Assembly (NCBI GenBank): GCA_027858275.1
Contig: JAQIDA010000101.1
Span: 1-35,304, forward strand
Origin: Candidatus Kapaibacterium sp.
Lineage (GTDB): Bacteria > Bacteroidota > Ignavibacteria > Kapaibacteriales > UBA2268
Direction: 5' to 3'
DNA: 35,304 nucleotides
Part shown: positions 1 to 6,941 of the stretch, one piece after another
Layout: every line of letters begins with the position of its first letter
Numbering within the stretch: position 1 is the stretch's first letter
Notes under the pieces: model-generated
Database searches by the model: none
The model's input: the letters and a program-made list of their open reading frames with translations, nothing else
What the model was told of the DNA's origin: nothing
Made by a program: the position numbers and the translations under genes

Positions 1-2
1 GC

Positions 3-3000
3 AGGAGCTATGCGACTTTTCATACTTTTGTCGCGGAAGTTACTGACGGATTGTTGCGAATCAAAGCCTCAGCTTCGGCAGGGGAGACCATGATTAACGG
101 TATATCAATTATTCAAGTAACTGAAGATCAGATTGCTCCTGCGCGTCCGACCGAGACGATTGTCACAGGCGGCTTCGACAGGATGATTGTCAATTGGGAC
201 CCGAACTATGAAGCGGATCTCACGGGATTTAATATATACCGAAAATTGGCGGCGGAGGAATTTATAAAATTGAATGCAGAGCCGTTGCTTTATACTATGT
301 ATATTGACGATGATGTTGAGGTTGGAGTTGAGTATTTCTATACGATGACGAGCGTGGATATTTGGGGCAATGAAAGCGAATTTTGTACTGAAATATCAGG
401 AATCGCCGTCGGAGATGAAGCCTCGCAGCTGCCGATTTATGAGCTGACCGTCACACAGGCAAATCTGGACAAACTCAATGAGGATTATCTCTCCGATGAT
501 TATGTTGACTGTGAATTTAAATACGGCGGCAAGACTTGGAGCAATGTGAAAATCCGCTATCGAGGCAGAACCACAAGGGGCTACCGCAAAAAAAATTATA
601 AAATCAAATTCGATTCCGAAGACCTTTTTGATAATATGAGAAGCTTGAATCTTACTTCCGAAATGGGCGATTTGAGTTTAATCAAAGATTTGTCAATCTA
701 CGAAGCGAAGAAATTAGCCGGGCTGCCGACGCACAATGTTTATCCTCTGCATTTGAAATTAAACGGAGAGTTTATCGGCGTTTACGTTCAGCGAGAGCAG
801 GAGGACGATGCTTTTGTTTCGAGGTTGGAACTTGGTTCGGGCAATTTGTATAAACCGCTTTATCGCGCTTATTCCAATCTTGAGACTCTCGATGATTTCA
901 AAAAAGATTACTCAAAAGAGACCAATCCGAACAGCGGATTTCAGGATATAATCAGCCTCACGAGATTTGTTAATGAAACGCCCGATGCTGAGTTATTCGA
1001 AGAGCTGCCAAGGAGATTCCATATTGATGAATTTTTCACATCTTTTGCGGTATTGAATTTATTCGCCGACTTAGATCATTCTTGGGGCAATTTCTATTTG
1101 TTCCGCAGTTTCGAGGATAATAAATGGCGCGAAATTCATTTCGATCACGATTACAGCCTGCATAATTATAATTATCCATTCCGATTATATACGAAGGAAG
1201 CAAGGGCTGCAGGGCTCTATCACTGGATTCTGAATAAACTCTATTACTCTGATGATTACCGTTGGTACTATTGTCACAAGTATGATGAGCTGTTGAACGG
1301 CGCGCTTAGAGAAGATTCCGTTGAAACCATGATGAAGCAGTTTTTTGCGGATGTTAAATTTGACGCGCATAGAGATATCTATAAAAATTCCCATGAGGAC
1401 AATGTCAGTTTCGACAATTATTTGTTCAGCATTCTCAGTAATGTTCGGAAGCGCGCGGCTTTGATTCGGGACAGTATTGCCGTTGAATCTCCGGCCGGCT
1501 ACGATCCCCTCTATAGATTGTTCGTAAATGAAATTATGCCGGACAACGATAAGGCTCATAAATCTTCGGATGAATTGTATCATCCTTGGATTGAGATATA
1601 TAATGATAATGTGATCCCTGTGGATGTTTCCGCGTGCAAGATTCAGATAGACAGCGGAGAAATGTGGACGATTCCGGCGGGCAGCATTGTCGATCCTAAG
1701 GGACATATTATTATATATACTGATTGCCCGGCCGAACAAGGGGGGCTTTTCAGCGATTTGACGATGCCGGAAGAGGCGAGTGCGATTACTCTATATTATC
1801 CCGACGCTGTTGAAATATGCGCAGAGATGGATTTTGATATTCCCGATACGGATCAGTCTTACGGACGGAAAGAGGACGGCAGCGCTGAATTAATTACGTT
1901 CAATCAGGCATCTCCGAATAAACAGAATTTTACCGAGCCCGGCAACTCGCTGCGAGGCATTGTCTTTATTAATGAGATTATGCCGGCTAATACTCAAACT
2001 GTTGCGAACAGCGACGGAGAATTTGAGGATTGGATTGAGTTGTATAATGCCGGCGTCGATATTGATATGTCCGGCTATTGGCTCAGCGACAACCGGGACG
2101 CTCCGTTCAAATGGCAATTCCCTAAAGGATATTATCTCAAAAGCAAATCCACGACAAAGTTTTTCGCTGACGGGCTGGGCGCGGATAATACTAACAACTT
2201 GAACTTCAAATTGAGTCGATCGGGTGAAGAAGTGCTGCTTACATCGCCGGACGGACTCGAAACTATTGATTATATTAAATTCCCCGAATGCGCCGACGAT
2301 GTATCCTACGGCAGAAACGGTGACGGCAGTCACGAATGGATTTCTTTTGCAGCCGCTACACCCGGCAAATCGAATATTCCGAAGACTGTTGACGGCAAGA
2401 TTTATATTAATGAGTTTATGGCGAAAAATTCCGAAACGATTCTCGATGAGAACGGGAACGCCGGCGATTGGATTGAATTATACAACCCGGATTCTGTCGA
2501 CAGAGATATAGGCGGTTGGTTCCTGACTGATTCCGATAATAATCTGAGCAAATGGCAAATTCCTGTCGGCAGCCTCATTGAGGCTTTTTCTTTCTTGTTG
2601 ATATGGGCGGACGGCGATCCGGAAGCAGGCGAATTTCATGCTAATTTCAAATTGGGCGGCACAGGGGAGCAGGTGCTTCTTGTCGGTCCTGACGGTGCGA
2701 CGATTATCGACTCCTTGAGTTTTGGAGTGCAGGAAGATGATATTTCCTACGGCAGATTTATTGATGCAGGAGCCGAATGGATGTTTTTTGAAGAGCCGAC
2801 TCCCGGCGCGACAAACAATGTTTATGATGAAAATGATGAACTTGTAGAAATTCTCTCTATTTCCCCGAATCCTACGGAAGATGTCGCGTATATTGAATAT
2901 AAAACTTTGACCGCCGGACCGGTGCGTTTATTTATATTCGATAATTCCGGGCGCAAAGTGTTCGAAAAGCTCTATGATCAGCTCCAAGTGGGCGAACATG

Positions 3001-3101
3001 CAGAAAAAATCGATGTTTCTGCTTTGTCAATAGGAAATTATTACTATATTGTCAAAGTGGGTAGTACTATAAAGATGAAAATGTTTGCTAAGATGAAGTA
3101 G
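3..3101 (+). CDS. Secreted CotH-kinase / lamin-tail protein with T9SS sorting domain (5' end missing)
   Basis: The reading frame is open to the left edge, so the gene begins upstream. The TTG near base 51 sits inside a malectin-like domain end (VTDGLLRI...INGISI) and is not a start. In order there follow a fibronectin type III-like segment (about bases 135-400), a CotH-type kinase domain (about 430-1470), three lamin-tail domains each opening with a (V/I)NE(I/F)M motif (about 1500-1910, 1960-2380 and 2395-2810), and a C-terminal T9SS type A sorting domain (about 2845-3098; SISPNPTEDVAYIEY, then a GNYYYIVKV strand). The kinase domain carries the REIHFDHDYSL stretch, which matches the Asp-containing active-site segment of CotH kinases. 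CotH kinases are atypical protein kinases first known from spore coats; in this phylum they are often exported. The product is probably on the cell surface or released. The substrate is unknown. Confidence 0.9.
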   Translation, partial: RSYATFHTFVAEVTDGLLRIKASASAGETMINGISIIQVTEDQIAPARPTETIVTGGFDRMIVNWDPNYEADLTGFNIYRKLAAEEFIKLNAEPLLYTMYIDDDVEVGVEYFYTMTSVDIWGNESEFCTEISGIAVGDEASQLPIYELTVTQANLDKLNEDYLSDDYVDCEFKYGGKTWSNVKIRYRGRTTRGYRKKNYKIKFDSEDLFDNMRSLNLTSEMGDLSLIKDLSIYEAKKLAGLPTHNVYPLHLKLNGEFIGVYVQREQEDDAFVSRLELGSGNLYKPLYRAYSNLETLDDFKKDYSKETNPNSGFQDIISLTRFVNETPDAELFEELPRRFHIDEFFTSFAVLNLFADLDHSWGNFYLFRSFEDNKWREIHFDHDYSLHNYNYPFRLYTKEARAAGLYHWILNKLYYSDDYRWYYCHKYDELLNGALREDSVETMMKQFFADVKFDAHRDIYKNSHEDNVSFDNYLFSILSNVRKRAALIRDSIAVESPAGYDPLYRLFVNEIMPDNDKAHKSSDELYHPWIEIYNDNVIPVDVSACKIQIDSGEMWTIPAGSIVDPKGHIIIYTDCPAEQGGLFSDLTMPEEASAITLYYPDAVEICAEMDFDIPDTDQSYGRKEDGSAELITFNQASPNKQNFTEPGNSLRGIVFINEIMPANTQTVANSDGEFEDWIELYNAGVDIDMSGYWLSDNRDAPFKWQFPKGYYLKSKSTTKFFADGLGADNTNNLNFKLSRSGEEVLLTSPDGLETIDYIKFPECADDVSYGRNGDGSHEWISFAAATPGKSNIPKTVDGKIYINEFMAKNSETILDENGNAGDWIELYNPDSVDRDIGGWFLTDSDNNLSKWQIPVGSLIEAFSFLLIWADGDPEAGEFHANFKLGGTGEQVLLVGPDGATIIDSLSFGVQEDDISYGRFIDAGAEWMFFEEPTPGATNNVYDENDELVEILSISPNPTEDVAYIEYKTLTAGPVRLFIFDNSGRKVFEKLYDQLQVGEHAEKIDVSALSIGNYYYIVKVGSTIKMKMFAKMK

Positions 3102-3130
3102 AACAGTGTTACGACATCCGTTTTGGCTGC

Positions 3131-3196
3131 CCGGTTCGCTGAGCGGAGCCGAAGCGAGAGATACGCTAAGACACTTCGACTCCGCTCAGTGAACGG
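3131..3196. repeat. Imperfect inverted repeat (dispersed-repeat-like hairpin)
   Basis: Arms at 3132-3154 and 3174-3196 are complementary at 20 of 23 positions, with a 19-base loop. The right arm reads CTTCGACTCCGCTCAGTGAA. I recall this kind of sequence as a common intergenic dispersed repeat in environmental Bacteroidota and related genomes. It lies about 30 bases after the CotH gene and could fold in its 3' UTR, but there is no T-tract. Confidence 0.6.
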
Positions 3197-3205
3197 AGAT
3201 TGAAG

Positions 3206-3239
3206 CCGGGCGACCACACAGGGATCGCCACTACGAAGA
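3206..3239. repeat. 34-base dispersed repeat, copy 1
   Basis: Matches the copy at 3885-3918 at 33 of 34 positions (A for C at 3230). The core is a short palindrome, GGGCGA...TCGCC(C), around CCACACAGGGA. It lies immediately downstream of the 3131-3196 hairpin and about 36 bases before the ybjQ-like gene. Confidence 0.75.
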
Positions 3240-3275
3240 CAAAAAATGTTTGATAATTATTATTAGAATCGTGTT

Positions 3276-3614
3276 ATGGAGAGTATACAAATTTTTACTA
3301 CCCCGATTTTGGATGGTTATGAAATCACTGAATATCACGGACTCGTCACGGCTCGGTCGGTCAGAGCGATGAATGTTTTTCGCGATATTATGACTCAGTT
3401 CCGCGACCTCTTCGGCGGTCGGTCGGAATCTTATGAAAATATCATGGATGAGCTGCAACTTGATGCTCTGCATGAATTAGAGATCAGAACAAGAGACAAA
3501 GGCGCTAACGCCGTGGTTGGACTTTTAATTGATTTTGACAACATAGGCTCGAAAGGTAATTCGCTGTTGATGGCTTTTGCTAAAGGCACGGCAGTTACTA
3601 TTCGCAAAAAATAA
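3276..3614 (+). CDS. ybjQ: YbjQ-like (UPF0145, heavy-metal-binding domain family) protein
   Basis: The product is 112 residues, close to the usual length of about 105-110 for the family. Family signatures are visible along the whole protein: an N-terminal TTPILDGYEITEYHGLVTA segment, then FRDIMTQFRDLFGGRSESYE, ALHELEIRTRDKGANAVVGL and a closing MAFAKGTAVTI. The protein is predicted soluble and forms pentamers in solved family members. Its role is unclear despite the family name, which comes from a proposed metal-binding similarity. No signal peptide is present. There is no good Shine-Dalgarno site before the ATG. It has no obvious functional link to its neighbours and is flanked by the two copies of the 34-base repeat. 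Confidence 0.88.
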   Translation: MESIQIFTTPILDGYEITEYHGLVTARSVRAMNVFRDIMTQFRDLFGGRSESYENIMDELQLDALHELEIRTRDKGANAVVGLLIDFDNIGSKGNSLLMAFAKGTAVTIRKK

Positions 3615-3767
3615 TTGTTTCGCTAATTATTACGTAATCATCCCCCCGTCTGAGCTGCCTGATTTGTAGTTCTCGGATTATGCAGGACAATTATTTATTC
3701 CCACAACAAAATTATGTTAACCGGCTCGATTTTGGCTACAGTTAACATTGACCTAAAATTAACGCAG

Positions 3768-3788
3768 CATCGAGGCTTTAGCCCGATG
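3768..3788. repeat. Small hairpin
   Basis: CATCG-a-GGC / GCC-CGATG with a 4-base loop gives eight pairs with one bulge. The sequence resembles short intergenic hairpins scattered through related genomes, but only this copy is in the window. Confidence 0.4.
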
Positions 3789-3836
3789 TCTTATTGCGGC
3801 AAGCTGAAGCATGCCGTTGCGAGAGACAGGGAAGAA

Positions 3837-3868
3837 GACGGAATCCACTGAAGAAAGTGGAATCCGTC
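3837..3868. repeat. 13-base-arm hairpin
   Basis: Arms GACGGAATCCACT (3837-3849) and AGTGGAATCCGTC (3856-3868) pair at 12 of 13 positions, with a central A.A mismatch and a GAAGAA loop. No T-tract follows on either strand, so it does not look like a standard terminator. Confidence 0.55.
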
Positions 3869-3884
3869 GAAGAATTTTGTATCT

Positions 3885-3918
3885 CCGGGCGACCACACAG
3901 GGATCGCCCCTACGAAGA
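3885..3918. repeat. 34-base dispersed repeat, copy 2
   Basis: Near-identical to 3206-3239 (33/34) and in the same orientation, 679 bases away. This copy has the more symmetric core, GGGCGA...TCGCCC. Together the copies bracket the ybjQ-like gene. Confidence 0.75.
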
Positions 3919-4004
3919 AAAATTTGGTTCATATAAATGAAATATATTTTGAATTATGAATTTTGGAGGAAACATAGAATAAACGTTTGTACAACTTATA
4001 TTTA

Positions 4005-4122
4005 GGGCTTTAAAAGCCCGGTGAAAACTCCCGAGCGAATGTAGTACTTCTTCACAATCCATTGTGACGAAAGCATAGGTCTTCCCTGTACTGCTGCTAT
4101 AGTAGCCGCTGTATGGGCTCGG
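4005..4122 (+). promoter_or_regulatory. Possible structured 5' leader RNA
   Basis: Manual pairing gives hairpin GGGCTT/AAGCCC (4005-4010 with 4014-4019). A closing stem CCGAGC/GCTCGG (4031-4036 with 4117-4122) encloses stem AGTAC/GTACT (4043-4047 with 4088-4092), a hairpin built on the palindrome TCACAAT-cc-ATTGTGA (4052-4067), and hairpin GCTA/TAGC (4096-4099 with 4103-4106). This would be a junction-like fold about 200 bases before the first gene of the surface block. It matches no riboswitch class I can name, and short stems can arise by chance. Confidence 0.3.
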
Positions 4123-4195
4123 ATGTGCTTCTAAGTAGAAATGCTTAGTTTATGACATAATTGTGAAAAATCGGTAATAATACTGATAGATATAG

Positions 4196-4251
4196 AACTA
4201 CTCTTGCGTAGTTTTGATTCTTATTGCAGAAGACCCTGTTTTTTGCAGGGT
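4196..4251 (+). promoter_or_regulatory. Two tandem small hairpins in the leader of the surface block
   Basis: AACTAC/GTAGTT (4196-4201 with 4208-4213) and ACCCTG/CAGGGT (4233-4238 with 4246-4251) are perfect 6-bp stems. Each is followed by only a short T-rich stretch. They could act as a weak terminator or attenuator, or as 5' stabilisers of the mRNA. They end 69 bases before the ATG at 4321. Confidence 0.35.
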
Positions 4252-4320
4252 TTGTCGTGTCGAAAAAGAGACTTTGGAATAAATAATTACTTGTTTTATT
4301 AACAACAGAAGGAATCAGAA

Positions 4321-6846
4321 ATGACTACCTTAACTTTTACTAAACGTTTTTTATCGCTCGTAGCACTAATGGGGATTGTCCTCATGGCTACAGGGCTCCA
4401 CGCTCAGAATTTGGTCAATGGCGCCGAAGGTGTTATTGTGAATTATGGAACAATTAAATTTGTCGTAACAGACGGTGAATTTCAAAATGAAAATGCCGAC
4501 GGTACTATCGCCACTATCTTGGATAATGATAACGGCACAATCGAATTTGCGAACACTGACAATGTGTTTGCAGGTACAAATGATATCGGCGCCAGTACGG
4601 CTATGCGTCTTGGCGGTTTAATGTTGTATTCTCTTGGAACGGCAACACAGAACATTCAAGGTCGTTATTATACTAATCTTGAAATGGCAAACGGTACCGC
4701 AAATACCGCTGTAGTGAAACAATTTGGTGCTTCTCTTGTTTATTGCTCAGGCGCTTACACTGCAGCCGGTGCTGATCGCGACTATGGTACAGGTGAATTT
4801 TCTTATGACGGAGCTGCTGCTCAGACTATCTTCGCTGAAGCCGGTGCTACAGGTAATGCTAACATCTATAACATTTTGAACTTTGAAGATGTCGGTGTAA
4901 AAACTTTGACTGCCGGTGAAACAAATAATGTTGAAACTTCTTCAACAATGCTTGCTTCAACAGTTGGCGGCGGTGTTGACATCCAAGGTATTTACCAGTC
5001 ATTAGGTAATGCAACTTTCGATCAGATCGCCAACGCCGGTGATTTGCTTGTTACCGGGGCCGGTGCTGAATACAACAATACTAACGGTGCAGCTACTTTT
5101 AACGCGAACGTGACTGTTGCAGCCGGTACGATGACTGCAGGCGGAAGCGGCGGTATGACATATAACACCGGACTTTTGGCAGTTAGTGCTGCAGGTGCTG
5201 TAAGAACAAACGGAACTGCAGGAGACGGATTAGGTGATATCACTTTCAATTCAACTACAACCGTAATAGGAACAAGTTTCTTGACTACTGACGGTGACGG
5301 TGACTTGATTGTTAATACCGGTACTGTAACTATTACTGACGGTACATTCGGAGTTACTGCTACCAGTGACAACGGTCAGGGTACTATCAACTCAGGCGGT
5401 ACATTAGCTCTTGCTGATGTAGGAGGATCCGATGCTTTGGGTCACGTGGATATTGCAACCGGGCAAACTCTTGAAAATACCGGTATATTCACTAATGCAA
5501 CAGCATATGCCAGCAGAACAAATATGCTTTTTGCTGATGATTCAGAAATGATTTATAACGGTGCAGGTCAGTCTATCGTTGGTACAATTGCTGCAAATCC
5601 TTATGGTAATTTGCAATCAATTGGCGCAACAAAAGCCGGTGCTGAAAATCATATTAATATTTCGAGTGATTTACTTGTAACAACTGAAGTGCTTGATATG
5701 ACTGCAGGCGCAGGCCCATTTACATTGACAATGCTTGACCATACAGGTGAGGCACTTTATACAGGTTCAACAGACGGTGTTGTATTTGAGGTTGCCGGTT
5801 CATTCCAGAGAATGTATAATGTATATGATGGAGGTGACGCTTACACCGGTGCTACACCATTAACATACAACAATGTTGACACAAAAGTCAGCATAACAAC
5901 ATTAGGCAGTCTTGTTGACTTGACACTGAATATTTTACCTGAAACGAATCCTGATCCTTCAGTTCCGGCATTTAGCTTAGCTACTGATGTGAATCGTAAA
6001 ATTACATTTTCATACAATAGTACAGCAAATGATTGGGTTTCTGAAGTAACTATGGGTTATAGATCAAGTGAAGAACCAACAGACGGAGACGTTCCGATCG
6101 CAGCCTTGCGTTTCAGAGAATATGAATCTCCCACCAACCCATCTCATAAAGTATCGACTAATGAGTTGATCGGCAGAAGCACACCAGCTGATTATACTGA
6201 TGGTTTTGCATGGATCTCTTTGGCAGGTATCGAACCGGGTACCGGCACTACGCTTGCTGAAGTTATTAACACTAATGACTTGTATTTGAGCGGTGCTCCA
6301 ACATCATTTATCACTATTAACCACGGTCGTTGGTCAAATCCTGCAACATGGGATGAAGGCATTCAGCCGAGTTCAAGTGACTTTGCTATTGTTCGCCACA
6401 ACGTTCATGTTGGTTTCCGTAGAACCTCATTTGACGGTGGTGTTGCAGGCGGTCAGAATGATGAAGGCGACTTTGCCGGAGTTACTAACGATCGCTTAGC
6501 ATCAGAGATCGAAATTATTGTACCTGATGGCACATATACAACTCCTGCTCTTATCTTTGGTAATAATGTCGGCGGCGCAACTGATGAAGAGTTACCTTTA
6601 ACTCCATGGAAACTTGCTGATGTCTCTACTGCTAACCTGACTAACTTGAATGCCAATGCTACAGGTACAGGTTTAGCCGGGTATACAAGTACAGTGTTTG
6701 ACAACGATGTTCGTAATAGTGCTACAGCAAACTATTATCACGGTTTGATGTTCTTGAACACAAACACAGCAGTAACATTGCTTACACTGACAAACAGTGG
6801 TGCAATGGCTGTTGGTGAAGATGTTACAGTAACAGTTGGTGAATAA
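4321..6846 (+). CDS. Secreted beta-solenoid-like surface protein, first gene of the block
   Basis: The 841-residue product begins with a clear signal peptide (cleavage near LHA-QN, residues 28/29). A Shine-Dalgarno-like AGAAGGA lies just before the ATG. The mature part is rich in Gly, Ala, Thr, Asn and Asp, with rung-like repeats such as NYGTIKF, NNGTIEF and NTGTVTITDG, typical of right-handed beta-solenoids. Around residues 668-677 it has an HGRWSNPATW motif, the same type that recurs seven times in the giant protein of this block. There is no T9SS type A domain: the protein stops on a rung-like ending, VTVTVGE. Codons favour GGT, GCT, AAC and GAC more than the neighbours do, which may mean high expression. 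It is probably an abundant surface or matrix protein. No specific function is recognised. Confidence 0.8.
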   Translation: MTTLTFTKRFLSLVALMGIVLMATGLHAQNLVNGAEGVIVNYGTIKFVVTDGEFQNENADGTIATILDNDNGTIEFANTDNVFAGTNDIGASTAMRLGGLMLYSLGTATQNIQGRYYTNLEMANGTANTAVVKQFGASLVYCSGAYTAAGADRDYGTGEFSYDGAAAQTIFAEAGATGNANIYNILNFEDVGVKTLTAGETNNVETSSTMLASTVGGGVDIQGIYQSLGNATFDQIANAGDLLVTGAGAEYNNTNGAATFNANVTVAAGTMTAGGSGGMTYNTGLLAVSAAGAVRTNGTAGDGLGDITFNSTTTVIGTSFLTTDGDGDLIVNTGTVTITDGTFGVTATSDNGQGTINSGGTLALADVGGSDALGHVDIATGQTLENTGIFTNATAYASRTNMLFADDSEMIYNGAGQSIVGTIAANPYGNLQSIGATKAGAENHINISSDLLVTTEVLDMTAGAGPFTLTMLDHTGEALYTGSTDGVVFEVAGSFQRMYNVYDGGDAYTGATPLTYNNVDTKVSITTLGSLVDLTLNILPETNPDPSVPAFSLATDVNRKITFSYNSTANDWVSEVTMGYRSSEEPTDGDVPIAALRFREYESPTNPSHKVSTNELIGRSTPADYTDGFAWISLAGIEPGTGTTLAEVINTNDLYLSGAPTSFITINHGRWSNPATWDEGIQPSSSDFAIVRHNVHVGFRRTSFDGGVAGGQNDEGDFAGVTNDRLASEIEIIVPDGTYTTPALIFGNNVGGATDEELPLTPWKLADVSTANLTNLNANATGTGLAGYTSTVFDNDVRNSATANYYHGLMFLNTNTAVTLLTLTNSGAMAVGEDVTVTVGE

Positions 6847-6867
6847 TTCTAAATTTATAATTTAGAA
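6847..6867. repeat. Perfect palindromic hairpin directly after the stop codon
   Basis: TTCTAAATT (6847-6855) and AATTTAGAA (6859-6867) pair perfectly around TAT. The AT-rich stem begins at the first base after TAA. It may protect the mRNA 3' end or contribute to partial termination with the stronger hairpin downstream. Confidence 0.5.
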
Positions 6868-6891
6868 CGTGATTAATAAAACAGGTATAAC

Positions 6892-6918
6892 TCGGAGGGC
6901 GATAAGCTCGCCCTCCGA
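6892..6918 (+). terminator. GC-rich 10-bp hairpin without T-tract (partial terminator or processing signal)
   Basis: TCGGAGGGCG (6892-6901) pairs perfectly with CGCCCTCCGA (6909-6918) across a 7-base loop. It lies 45 bases after the first gene of the block and 23 bases before the second. No run of T follows, so full rho-independent termination is doubtful. A role in lowering downstream expression or in RNA processing fits its position. Confidence 0.5.
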
Positions 6919-6941
6919 TATTAATAGGACTCACTCAAAAC

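Larger units (their letters stand above)
3615..4320. other. 706-base non-coding stretch with hairpins, a repeat copy and a foldable leader
   Basis: I see no convincing gene. It contains a short inverted repeat TGTTAAC/GTTAACA (3715-3721 and 3741-3747), hairpins at 3768-3788 and 3837-3868, repeat copy 2 at 3885-3918, a possible folded RNA at 4005-4122, and two small hairpins at 4196-4213 and 4233-4251. The promoter of the downstream six-gene block is expected in the right half. I cannot place its boxes with confidence. Confidence 0.6.

Noticed and set aside
1185..1739. 184-codon minus-strand frame opposite the CotH gene
   Set aside because: It lies fully opposite a well-supported domain-bearing gene and has no recognisable domain.
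3231..3473. Minus-strand 80-codon frame opposite the ybjQ-like gene
   Set aside because: It overlaps a gene with clear family matches on the plus strand and crosses the dispersed repeat.
4016..4122. Cobalamin riboswitch
   Set aside because: GGTGAAAACTCCCGAGC resembles one conserved box and AGCCGCTG another, but the remaining conserved boxes are missing and the downstream gene is not a cobalamin gene.
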